A stretch of 64,000 nt of DNA, taken from assembly GCA_030656615.1 (NCBI GenBank), contig JAUSOY010000005.1:104909-168908 (forward strand), written 5' to 3'. Below the pieces are notes generated by a model. The model searched no databases. It worked only from the letters and a program-made list of their open reading frames with translations, and was not told the origin of the DNA. The translations under genes and the position numbers were made by a program. The stretch comes from Bacteroidales bacterium. GTDB taxonomy: Bacteria; Bacteroidota; Bacteroidia; Bacteroidales; TTA-H9. The first letter of the stretch is position 1; each line of letters starts with the position of its first letter. Positions 52,348 to 59,753 of this stretch are shown here, one piece after another.

Positions 52348-52698
52348 ATGAACTCATTAAGAAACCGCGTTACTCTGATTGGCCACCTGGGTGCTGATCC
52401 TGAAATTAAATCCTTTGAAAAAGGCGTAAAAATGGCACGCATGTCCATAGCAACTACCGATTCCTATATTAATAAGGATGGTGAAAAAGTTAAAGATACC
52501 CAGTGGCATCATCTGGTCGTATGGGGAAAACTAACCGAAGTGGTCGAGAAGTATGTAAAGAAGGGTAAGGAAATTGCCATTGAAGGAAAGATTACCTATC
52601 GCCAATGGAATGATAAGGACGGCAATGCCCGTAATTCGACTGAAATCGTTGTAAATGATTTATTGCTACTGAATGGCAAAGAAGCTTCCAAAGCTTAG
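52348..52698 (+). CDS. ssb: Single-stranded DNA-binding protein
   Basis: SSB of 116 residues with a complete OB-fold (LRNRVTLIGHLGADPEIK, MSIATTDSYINKDGEKV, TQWHHLVVWGKLTEVVEKYVKKGKEIAIEGKI). It stops soon after the fold, at LLLLNGKEASKA, so it lacks both the flexible linker and the acidic DDDIPF-type tip that recruits partner proteins in typical SSBs. It may be an accessory copy, with a full-length SSB elsewhere; Bacteroidota often carry more than one. Confidence 0.92.
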   Translation: MNSLRNRVTLIGHLGADPEIKSFEKGVKMARMSIATTDSYINKDGEKVKDTQWHHLVVWGKLTEVVEKYVKKGKEIAIEGKITYRQWNDKDGNARNSTEIVVNDLLLLNGKEASKA

Positions 52699-52715
52699 GA
52701 TGAATGGTTGATTGG

Positions 52716-52767
52716 TATTAAAACATTATGGGGCCGCGCTTTAGCGCGGCCCCATAATGTTTTAATA
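52716..52767. terminator. 52-bp perfect palindrome, probable bidirectional terminator
   Basis: A 25-bp perfect stem (52716-52740 with 52743-52767) has only a two-base loop. The centre is GC-rich (GGGGCCGCGCT) and the outer arms are A- and T-rich, so a GC hairpin followed by a T-rich run is formed on both strands. It lies between the convergent ssb and pepP genes, 17 bp after one stop and 15 bp before the other. Confidence 0.8.
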
Positions 52768-52782
52768 TTAAACATGTGGTCA

Positions 52783-54168
52783 TCAGGCCATCATGGCTTC
52801 AATTTCCTCCACTGTTTTTGGAATTGGTTTACCAAGGACCCTATGTCCTGTTTCGGTCACTAAAATATCGTCTTCGAGGCGTATGCCACCGAAATCTTTG
52901 TAGGTTTCTACTTTGTCATAATTGATAAATTCGGCGCATTTCCCTTCTGCCTTCCATTGATCAATGAGAGCAGGAATAAAATAGATACCCGGTTCAATGG
53001 TTAATACAAAACCTGGTTTGAGTCGTTTGCCCAAACGAAGGAAAGCCAGTCCAAACTGCGAAGCCCTGCTGATTTCTTCATCGTAACCAACATTATTCTC
53101 TCCCAGTCCTTCCATATCATGAACATCCATTCCCATCATATGACCCAGCCCATGAGGAAAAAACAGCGCATGGGCACCTGCTGAAACAGCAGCATCGATG
53201 TCGCCTTTCATCAATCCGAGGTCTTTAAGGCCCTGAGCGATGGTTTTGGCAGCCAGCAGATGAATATCGCGATTCAATACTCCCGGTTTCGTAGCTGCAA
53301 TGGTATCCATATTGGCTTTAAGAACAATGTTATAGATCGATTTCTGACGTTCATTAAATTTGCCGCCTACAGGAACAGTCCGGGTGATATCACTACAATA
53401 ATTGATATGCGATTCGGCACCGCAATCAATAACCATCATTCGGCCAGGAACAAGGGTGTTGCCATGAAAATGATTGTGAAGCGTCTGACCATCAATACTT
53501 AAAATGATTGGAAAAGAAGTTCCACTGGCTTTGGCCAGAGCAATGCCTTCAATGGTACCAAAAATTTCTTGTTCAATAACTCCGGGTTTTGCCATTTTCA
53601 TAGCGGTGGTTTGCATTTCGTATGCCACATCCACCATTTCCTCAATGGCTTTAATCTCTACATCTTCTTTAATCTCCCGAAGCTGTACTACAGCTTTGAT
53701 GAGTTCTTTTGATGTATAGTTTTTTACAAAATCAGGGGAAATACCCAATATTTTTCCAAACCATAAAACGGTTTCTCCGCGGTATGAAGGCAAATAATGT
53801 ATGGTACGACCAGCATTGGTAGCTTTCTGAATAAAATCGAATAACTCTTGTGAGGGCATTACTTCTTTAACGCCGGCTAAAGCGGCGCGATCCTTCATGG
53901 TGGGTTGTGGTCCCATCCATATGATATCGTCCATATCCAAATCATCACCAAAAATGATGTCTTTATCATTATCCAGATCCATAACTCCAACCAGACCTGG
54001 CTGACAAAGAGCGAAGAAATAGGAAAAATTACTATCCTGTCTATAATGATACGTATTGGCTAGATAATTCATCGCCGATTCGTTGTTGCCAGGTAATAAA
54101 ACAATGCCACTTTTCATTAGTTTATGAAGGCGGGCCCGGCGATTGGTATATACACTTGCTTGAAACAT
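52783..54168 (-). CDS. pepP: Xaa-Pro aminopeptidase, M24B family (copy 1)
   Basis: Aminopeptidase P of 461 residues that cuts N-terminal residues preceding proline. The pita-bread metal site is complete: MVIDCGAESHINYCSDITRT (two Asp), PHGLGHMMGMDVHD (His), LTIEPGIYF (Glu) and GGIRLEDDILVT (Glu). The N-terminal domain (about 1-165) is of the creatinase type and contains LLPGNNESAMNYLANTYHYRQDSNF. A second family member lies 6 kb away. Confidence 0.93.
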   Translation of the reverse strand: MFQASVYTNRRARLHKLMKSGIVLLPGNNESAMNYLANTYHYRQDSNFSYFFALCQPGLVGVMDLDNDKDIIFGDDLDMDDIIWMGPQPTMKDRAALAGVKEVMPSQELFDFIQKATNAGRTIHYLPSYRGETVLWFGKILGISPDFVKNYTSKELIKAVVQLREIKEDVEIKAIEEMVDVAYEMQTTAMKMAKPGVIEQEIFGTIEGIALAKASGTSFPIILSIDGQTLHNHFHGNTLVPGRMMVIDCGAESHINYCSDITRTVPVGGKFNERQKSIYNIVLKANMDTIAATKPGVLNRDIHLLAAKTIAQGLKDLGLMKGDIDAAVSAGAHALFFPHGLGHMMGMDVHDMEGLGENNVGYDEEISRASQFGLAFLRLGKRLKPGFVLTIEPGIYFIPALIDQWKAEGKCAEFINYDKVETYKDFGGIRLEDDILVTETGHRVLGKPIPKTVEEIEAMMA

Positions 54169-54472
54169 AATTATTCTATTACATGATTGGTGGTGCTAAA
54201 TTAGCGTTTTTCTGCGAAACGAGTAAAAGCTATTGGAGCAGTTTCTTGCTTTTGCAGCCTCAGAAACTGTAAAATTGTTGAACCTTCTCTTTTAAATTTT
54301 TTTCTCGGATAGAAAACATGAGATTATTGAATGAACGTTGACATCAATATGCGAATTACTTTGTAGCCCTGTTATGATTATTATGGTTCTCAAAAAACCT
54401 ATTTATAGTGTATGTATTTCTTATTGTTATTAAAAAATACATTAACTTTAGCATGAATTTCAACTAGTTCAA
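54169..54472. other. Intergenic region with divergent promoters and two inverted repeats
   Basis: This 304-bp gap separates divergent genes. TAATTTAG on the minus strand at 54199-54206 is a near-match -7 element for pepP. Two perfect 8-bp inverted repeats are present: CAGTTTCT/AGAAACTG at 54239-54269 and ATGTATTT/AAATACAT at 54412-54442, each with a 15-base loop. The second lies just before a near-match -7 element (TAACTTTA) and 30 bp before the STAS gene, so it may be an operator. No gene was seen. Confidence 0.4.
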
Positions 54473-54841
54473 ATGACATATTCAATTACCTTTTCAGAAG
54501 ACAAGAGTTTTATTATTTTGCATGTTCAGGGGGAGCTGACCCGTGAGATGGCCATGCAATTTAATATTGAAGCGCATCAATTAGGTAAAAAAATGGGGAT
54601 CAAGCGATATCTGGTTGATTTAAGCCAAGCAGTAAATGTAGAATCGGTTATGGAAAACTACAATTTTGCATATAAAGATATGGTGGAGGTGCCATCCATC
54701 GATCGAACGGCAATAGTGGCAATGCTGGTGAGCCCGGATGACCATTCCCATGATTTTATTGAAACGCTTTCGATTAATACTGGACTGAATGTTCGCTTAT
54801 TCAGAGATAGGGATGCCGCCATGAAACATATTATGTTATAG
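54473..54841 (+). CDS. STAS/SpoIIAA-like small protein
   Basis: Soluble protein of 122 residues. Length and pattern (SITFSEDKSFIILHVQGELTR, KRYLVDLSQAVNV, then TAIVAMLVSPDDHSHDFIETL and LNVRLFRDRDAAMKHIM) fit the SpoIIAA-like branch of the STAS fold, with its last helix after a FRDRDAA run. Such proteins are often found singly, with unknown partners. It sits 46 bp upstream of a Crp/Fnr regulator on the same strand and may be co-transcribed with it. Confidence 0.6.
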   Translation: MTYSITFSEDKSFIILHVQGELTREMAMQFNIEAHQLGKKMGIKRYLVDLSQAVNVESVMENYNFAYKDMVEVPSIDRTAIVAMLVSPDDHSHDFIETLSINTGLNVRLFRDRDAAMKHIML

Positions 54842-54887
54842 TGAGTTTTATGATTGGTTTATTAAAAAACTGTTATTATTTTTGATA

Positions 54888-55544
54888 ATGGATTTATTAC
54901 CTGACGTTTCAGCTATTCTTATTCAACGGTTCCCATTTCTTGATGCGGATCTTCGAATTGCCATTGAAGAATCCGGGAAATTGATGTCGGCTGCTAAAGG
55001 CGATGAAATATTGCAGGAAGGAAGATATATTCAGTCGTTTCCCATTGTTCTGGAAGGTTGTTTAAGAATAGTGCGTTATGATAATAAAGGGAACGAATTG
55101 CTTCTGTACTATTTAAATCCCGGTGAGGCGTGTTCTATGGCTCTGACCTGCTGTATGGGTCAACAGTTAAGTAATATTTCTGCCATAGCAGAGCAAGAGA
55201 GTTTGATCATTCGTATACCGGTGGTCTTACTCGATCAATGGATGATGCAGTATCCATCCTGGAAATCGTTTATGATGTATGCATACCGTAAGCGATTTGA
55301 TGAATTACTCGAAACCATCGATGCCCTGGCATTTATGAATTTGGATCAAAGGCTTGAGCGTTTTTTTCTTGATTATTTTAATGCTACTGCTTCCACTGTT
55401 TATAAAGGGAAGCATCTCGATATAGCACTTCAACTGAATACTTCAAGGGAAGTTGTCAGCCGCTTACTTCGAAAAATGGAGGAGCGTGGATGGTTAAAAA
55501 CTTCCCGTTCATCCATTGATTTTTCATCCTTGTTACGTCGTTGA
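54888..55544 (+). CDS. Crp/Fnr family transcriptional regulator
   Basis: Regulator of 218 residues from the ATG at 54888. The cyclic-nucleotide-binding-like beta domain (about 25-125) includes GDEILQEGRYIQSFPIVLEGCLRI and NPGEACSMALTCCMG. The winged helix-turn-helix reads LDIALQLNTSREVVSRLLRKMEERGWL (about 178-204). The four-cysteine N-terminal cluster of FNR is absent, so oxygen sensing by Fe-S is unlikely; the CxxxxxCC run could respond to redox or nitrosative signals. A perfect palindrome just downstream of it and before the next operon is its likely binding site. Confidence 0.88.
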   Translation: MDLLPDVSAILIQRFPFLDADLRIAIEESGKLMSAAKGDEILQEGRYIQSFPIVLEGCLRIVRYDNKGNELLLYYLNPGEACSMALTCCMGQQLSNISAIAEQESLIIRIPVVLLDQWMMQYPSWKSFMMYAYRKRFDELLETIDALAFMNLDQRLERFFLDYFNATASTVYKGKHLDIALQLNTSREVVSRLLRKMEERGWLKTSRSSIDFSSLLRR

Positions 55545-55566
55545 TTATATAACAATTTTATTGCGG

Positions 55567-55580
55567 GTGACAAAAGTCAC
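55567..55580. promoter_or_regulatory. Crp/Fnr-type palindrome GTGAC-N4-GTCAC
   Basis: GTGACAAAAGTCAC is a perfect inverted repeat with a 4-bp spacer. It lies 23 bp upstream of a -7-like TTCCTTTG (55603-55610), near the expected -33 zone, and 46 bp before the DUF6132 gene. Its layout resembles sites of the Crp/Fnr superfamily, particularly the HcpR-type TTGAC-N4-GTCAA. The adjacent regulator gene makes self-contained control of the downstream operon likely. Confidence 0.65.
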
Positions 55581-55625
55581 TGATGCATTTGCCCGGCTGT
55601 CGTTCCTTTGCAATAAAATTGGAAC

Positions 55626-55844
55626 ATGATGGATTTCGTTTTACGGCATAAGTGGAAATTTATCGGAACAACCTTAGGGTTTATTGCCGGTTACCTGTAT
55701 TGGTACTTCATCGGCTGCACCAGTGGATCGTGCCCCATACAATCGCATTGGTATACCAGCGCTTTTTACGGTGCTTTTCTGGGATATTTATTTTCGGATA
55801 TTAAGCGAAAAAAGATAAAAAAGGAGGAAAGCCATGAAGGATAA
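55626..55844 (+). CDS. DUF6132-like small membrane protein
   Basis: Protein of 72 residues with two membrane segments (about 11-29 and 45-60) and a conserved cysteine loop GCTSGSCPI between them, as in DUF6132 proteins. The tail is basic (DIKRKKIKKEES). The second ATG (55629) may be used instead. Members of this family occur next to thioredoxins, rhodaneses and Crp/Fnr regulators in Bacteroidota, as here; a thiol or sulfur redox role is suggested but not shown. The end overlaps the thioredoxin start by 11 bp. Confidence 0.78.
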   Translation: MMDFVLRHKWKFIGTTLGFIAGYLYWYFIGCTSGSCPIQSHWYTSAFYGAFLGYLFSDIKRKKIKKEESHEG

Positions 55845-56133
55845 CATTACTAGGATTATTCAGGGTGATACACCGGTACTGATCGATTTTTATGCTACAT
55901 GGTGTTCTCCTTGCCGCATGATGTCTCCGATTCTTGAGCAATTGAAAAAGAATATGGGAGAAAGTATACGAATATTAAAAATTGATGTCGATAAAAATCC
56001 TGAAATGGCGCAAAAATATGGTATTCGTGGCGTACCCTCCTTATTGGTGTTTAAAAATGGGCAGGTGCGATGGAGTGGAAGTGGTGTAATGCAGGCCGAT
56101 AAACTGGCCGGTATTATACGTCAGTTTGCATGA
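55834..56133 (+). CDS. trxA: Thioredoxin
   Basis: Thioredoxin of 99 residues. The active site is W23-C-S-P-C27, where most thioredoxins have WCGPC; the cis-proline lies in GIRGVPSLLVFKNGQ. No signal peptide is seen. A strong AAGGAGG Shine-Dalgarno sequence lies at 55821-55827, which is rare in this window. It is coupled to the DUF6132 gene and followed by a ferredoxin gene. Confidence 0.92.
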   Translation: MKDNITRIIQGDTPVLIDFYATWCSPCRMMSPILEQLKKNMGESIRILKIDVDKNPEMAQKYGIRGVPSLLVFKNGQVRWSGSGVMQADKLAGIIRQFA

Positions 56134-56179
56134 TAAGCCTGAAATTTATTCATTTTGATAATATAAATAGAATGTTTTT

Positions 56180-56368
56180 ATGAGAAAAGTCAAAGTTGAG
56201 GCTAATAATTGTCCTCAAAATCATTTTTGCCCCGTTATTCCGGTATGTCCGGTCGGAGCTATAAAACAAAGCTCTCCATTTGAAGCTCCCGTGATTGATG
56301 ATGAAAAATGCACGAATTGCGGACGATGTACCCCTTATTGCGGATACGGAGCGATACAGATGAGCTAG
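56180..56368 (+). CDS. Small ferredoxin-like 4Fe-4S protein
   Basis: Protein of 62 residues. The C-terminal half has a classical motif, Cys44, Cys47, Cys50 and Cys54 in KCTNCGRCTPYC, and Cys23-Pro (VCPVGAIKQ) can supply the fourth ligand. The first half spaces its cysteines as C11-x5-C17-x5-C23, not CxxCxxC, so the usual second cluster is probably missing or altered. It ends the small redox operon. Confidence 0.82.
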   Translation: MRKVKVEANNCPQNHFCPVIPVCPVGAIKQSSPFEAPVIDDEKCTNCGRCTPYCGYGAIQMS

Positions 56369-56449
56369 TTTGTAAGAAAATCCTGATAGCATCACAATTC
56401 TTTGTTTTGATTTGTGAAAGACTCAGGCTTGTGTTTTGGGTTGATGATG

Positions 56450-56481
56450 GACCGACGGGAAGCAATTTCCGCCGGTCTTTT
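56450..56481 (+). terminator. Terminator of the DUF6132-thioredoxin-ferredoxin operon
   Basis: GACCG pairs with CGGTC, with a further inner helix (CGGGAA with TTTCCG), and TTTTCT follows. It lies 80 bp after the ferredoxin stop. Confidence 0.7.
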
Positions 56482-56589
56482 CTATTTGAAAAGAATCAGT
56501 AGTCAGTCTTAATCATTTGAATATCTGATTTTTGAAGATGAACCAGCCGCCGATTATCGCTGTTGATATCGGGAATGAATATGTCAGAA

Positions 56590-56633
56590 AAAAGAAAGCC
56601 GGCCATTTCGGGATAGGATCCGAAGGGCCGGCT
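56590..56633 (-). terminator. Terminator of fusA
   Basis: AGCCGGCC and GGCCGGCT form a perfect 8-bp outer stem with an inner TTCGG/CCGAA helix. On the minus strand it is followed by TTTCTTTTTT, and it starts about 25 bp after the fusA stop. Confidence 0.8.
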
Positions 56634-56656
56634 AACACATTTAAAGCAAAATCGTT

Positions 56657-58747
56657 TTATTTCTGGTCTTTTTTCTTGTCGGCAAGTTTCTTCAGGATTT
56701 CTTCCTGAACGGCTCTTGTAACAGGCATATATTTGTAAAATTCCATAGAATAATTGGCACGTCCGCTGCTGATATTGCGTAATTGTGTGGCATATCCGAA
56801 CATTTCCATCAGAGGCACAAAACCATTGAGTTTTTGTGATCCTTTGCGATGACGGCGCATCGATTCGATACGTCCGCGGCGTTTGTTCAAATCGCCTACA
56901 ACACCACCGATATAATCATCGGGTGAGTTTACTTCGATTTTCATGACAGGTTCCATCAGAATGGGGTCACCTTTCAAAAAACCTTGTTTGAAGGCGATGG
57001 ATGCACAAGTCTGGAAAGCAAAGTCTGAGGAATCCACCGCGTGGAAACTTCCATCCAGCAAAACAACTTTTACGTCCACAACAGGATATCCGGCCAAAAC
57101 ACCTTTTTCGAGTGTCTTAAGAATACCTTTATTAACGGAAGGAATGTATTCGGTTGGAATAACACCCCCTTTAATTTTATCAACAAACTCATAACCATTG
57201 CCTTCATTAGGCTCGATGCGCATGACAACATGAGCAAACTGTCCTTTACCACCCGATTGTTTTACATGGCGGTAATTGGCTTCTACCTCATGAGAGATCG
57301 TTTCACGATAAGCTACTGATGGCTCACCCACTTCCACTTCAACGCCGAATTCGTGTTTAAGGCGGTCGAGGATGATCTCGAGATGTAATTCGCCCATTCC
57401 GGAAATCAGGGTTTCTTCGGTTTCATCATCAAAACGAATTGCAAACGAAGGGTCTTCAGAGGTAAGTTTATGCAGTGCTTCGCCGAGTTTTGACCTATCG
57501 GCCTGCTTAAGAGGTGTAATCTTGAGGTCGATAACAGGAGGCGGAATATGTATGTTTTCGAGGAAGAGCGGATGATCAGGATCACAAAGGGTATCACCTG
57601 TTTTTGTTATTTTCATACCTACCAGTGCTACGATATCTCCTGGACCTGCTTCAGATACATCTTCACGGCTTTTAGCCTGAATACGCATGATGCGTCCAAT
57701 ACGCTCCTGTTTGTCTTTATTGCTATTCTGTATAGCCATACCAGCTTTGAGCGTACCAGAAAATATACGGATGAAGGTCTGCTGACCTACGAAAGGATCG
57801 TGAATAAGTTTGAATGCTAAAGCCGAAAAAGGATCTTTTGGGCTTGGCTGTCTCGTGTGAGATTTCTCTGGATCATCAACATCAAGTCCGACTACGGCGC
57901 CTACATCAATGGGGTTGGGTAGGAAATCAATAACTGCATCAAGCAAGAGCGGAACGCCTTTGTTTTTATAAGCAGCACCACAAAATACCGGAGTAATGAG
58001 CAGTTTGAGAGTAGCATGACGGGCTACCTTTTTAAGAAGTTCATTGGGAATTTCCTGATCTTCAAGGAAAAGGTTCAGAATTTCTTCATCAAAATCGGCG
58101 AGCTTTTCAATCATTAACGAACGGGCTTCGGTGGCCAATTGAATGTATTCGGCAGGAATAGCTGTCTCTATTTGCTCATATTCATCGTAAATGAAAGCCT
58201 TCATTTCGAAAAGATCGATGATTCCAGTAAATTCTTCTTCAGCTCCCATGGGAAGTTGAAAAGGAACAGCATTGGCATCAAGATACTTCTCCATACTGGC
58301 TAAAACATCTTTAAAATCCGCTCCCGAACGATCCATTTTATTGACGAAAGCAATTCGGGGAACTTTATAGCGGTTAGCCTGATTCCAAACCGTTTCACTC
58401 TGTGGCTCTACGCCGCCAACAGCACAAAAAACAGCAATCATACCATCAAGAACGCGCAGCGAACGCTCAACTTCTACTGTAAAATCGACGTGACCCGGGG
58501 TATCAATCAGGTTGATTTGTGTCCCCTTCCAATGACAGGTAATGGCAGCAGAGGCAATGGTAATTCCTCTTTCCTGTTCCTGTTTCATAAAGTCGGTGGT
58601 AGCCTGTCCATCATGTACTTCGCCCATTTTGCGATTAGTACCCGTGAAGAAAAGAATGCGTTCGGTTACGGTCGTTTTTCCTGCATCAATATGAGCAGCA
58701 ATACCGATGTTGCGAAGTTTAAAAATAGAAGGTTGATTTTTGTCCAT
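56657..58747 (-). CDS. fusA: Elongation factor G
   Basis: Translational GTPase of 696 residues that moves tRNA and mRNA on the ribosome. G1 is AHIDAGKT at 18-25; switch I reads [28 protein letters not shown]3 DTPGH and G4 NKMD. Domains II to V are complete to QEEILKKL. It stands alone here, not beside rpsL/rpsG/tufA of the usual str operon, so it may be the second EF-G type that many Bacteroidota carry. The ATG at 58747 is chosen over a TTG at 58753. Confidence 0.94.
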   Translation of the reverse strand: MDKNQPSIFKLRNIGIAAHIDAGKTTVTERILFFTGTNRKMGEVHDGQATTDFMKQEQERGITIASAAITCHWKGTQINLIDTPGHVDFTVEVERSLRVLDGMIAVFCAVGGVEPQSETVWNQANRYKVPRIAFVNKMDRSGADFKDVLASMEKYLDANAVPFQLPMGAEEEFTGIIDLFEMKAFIYDEYEQIETAIPAEYIQLATEARSLMIEKLADFDEEILNLFLEDQEIPNELLKKVARHATLKLLITPVFCGAAYKNKGVPLLLDAVIDFLPNPIDVGAVVGLDVDDPEKSHTRQPSPKDPFSALAFKLIHDPFVGQQTFIRIFSGTLKAGMAIQNSNKDKQERIGRIMRIQAKSREDVSEAGPGDIVALVGMKITKTGDTLCDPDHPLFLENIHIPPPVIDLKITPLKQADRSKLGEALHKLTSEDPSFAIRFDDETEETLISGMGELHLEIILDRLKHEFGVEVEVGEPSVAYRETISHEVEANYRHVKQSGGKGQFAHVVMRIEPNEGNGYEFVDKIKGGVIPTEYIPSVNKGILKTLEKGVLAGYPVVDVKVVLLDGSFHAVDSSDFAFQTCASIAFKQGFLKGDPILMEPVMKIEVNSPDDYIGGVVGDLNKRRGRIESMRRHRKGSQKLNGFVPLMEMFGYATQLRNISSGRANYSMEFYKYMPVTRAVQEEILKKLADKKKDQK

Positions 58748-58797
58748 TATCAAGATGCTTATGTTCAGGATTTTAAAGTGTTTTTTTTATTAAAAGT

Positions 58798-58827
58798 ACC
58801 CCCTCCTGAAACGGGGGTGCAAAGGTA
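58798..58827 (-). promoter_or_regulatory. fusA promoter and 5'-end hairpin
   Basis: TACCTTTG on the minus strand (58820-58827) is an exact -7 element. Just downstream, GC-rich arms ACCCCC and GGGGGT (58798-58818) would fold at or near the 5' end of the mRNA, 51 bp before the start codon. Confidence 0.45.
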
Positions 58828-59144
58828 TAAATTATTTTGACTTTACCGACGTGAGCAGTAATATTTGTTTACTACCAGATTTTTGTTGTAACGGAGCCAA
58901 ATTTATTTTAAGACTTATTGGTAAAACGTTTAGAATTATTATAGCATTTATTATACTATCCACTGTGCCTATTCGCGAAGTCTAATTCATAATAAATGAA
59001 CTTTTTGGCGCAGGTTAAATAAATTATTGGTCTATCAGGATGTGCTTTTATGGAGATGACAGAGATGTGATGTTAAAACCCGGGTGGTTAAAAGAAACAG
59101 TGATGTGAGTTAGGTCTTAATAATCAATGATAAATAGAAAATAA
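58828..59144. other. Gene-free intergenic region between fusA and glutathione peroxidase
   Basis: About 317 bp upstream of the fusA promoter and downstream of the gpx stop. It is AT-rich. No open frame, RNA gene, or convincing hairpin was recognised. Confidence 0.5.
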
Positions 59145-59678
59145 TCAATCGCCATTGAGCCATTTTGTTACTTTTTCGCTCATTGGCTTTTCGCGCGGAC
59201 TGAGGAAGTCGTATAAATTGCCGTTTTCGTCGATTAGAAATTTCTGAAAATTCCATTTTATCGGAGCATCCAGCTTGCCATTTTTTTCTTTTTCGGTAAG
59301 CCATTGATAAATAGGATGAATATCATCACCTTTCACACTGATTTTACTCATCATTGTAAAGCTAACATTGAATTCTCCGGTACAAAATTGTTTGATTTCA
59401 GCATTGCTTCCGGGTTCCTGACTTAAAAAATTATTGGCAGGGAAGGCAATGATTTCAAAGTTTTTATCCTTGTACTGTTCGTAGAGCTTTTGAAGGTCAG
59501 CATATTGTGGTGTGAGACCACATTTAGAAGCTACATTCACAATCATCAATTTTTTGCCTTTAAATGAGGCCATATCGATAAGTTTTCCATCAATATTTTC
59601 GGCTTTGAACTGATGAAAGTTTTGGGAGAATAGGGAAGAAGTCATCCCTATAAGTATCAGAGTTATAATATATCGCAT
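59145..59678 (-). CDS. Glutathione peroxidase family protein, exported
   Basis: Thiol peroxidase of 177 residues with an N-terminal signal-like segment (about 1-19, ending SSLFSQ). The peroxidatic cysteine is in NVASKCGLTPQYADL, as a cysteine (not selenocysteine) enzyme; Gln, Trp and Asn partners are in AFPANNFLSQEPGS and PIKWNFQKFLID. Such enzymes usually use thioredoxin. A periplasmic or envelope site is inferred. The ATG at 59678 is chosen over a TTG at 59702, which would cover an inverted repeat. Confidence 0.9.
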   Translation of the reverse strand: MRYIITLILIGMTSSLFSQNFHQFKAENIDGKLIDMASFKGKKLMIVNVASKCGLTPQYADLQKLYEQYKDKNFEIIAFPANNFLSQEPGSNAEIKQFCTGEFNVSFTMMSKISVKGDDIHPIYQWLTEKEKNGKLDAPIKWNFQKFLIDENGNLYDFLSPREKPMSEKVTKWLNGD

Positions 59679-59682
59679 TGTA

Positions 59683-59703
59683 ATTGGGTATAATTTACCC
59701 AAT
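59683..59703. promoter_or_regulatory. Inverted repeat directly upstream of the glutathione peroxidase start
   Basis: ATTGGGTA and TACCCAAT form a perfect 8-bp inverted repeat with a 5-bp spacer, ending 4 bp before the ATG. It could be a repressor site or an mRNA hairpin that covers the ribosome-binding region. Confidence 0.45.
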
Positions 59704-59753
59704 CAACGTTTCTTCATGATAATTGTTCAGGTAGGTCAGGAAAAGGAAACCGT

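Noticed and set aside
52716..52767. End of an insertion sequence or integron-type site.
   Set aside because: There is no transposase or integrase gene, no target duplication, and the position between two convergent stops suits a terminator.
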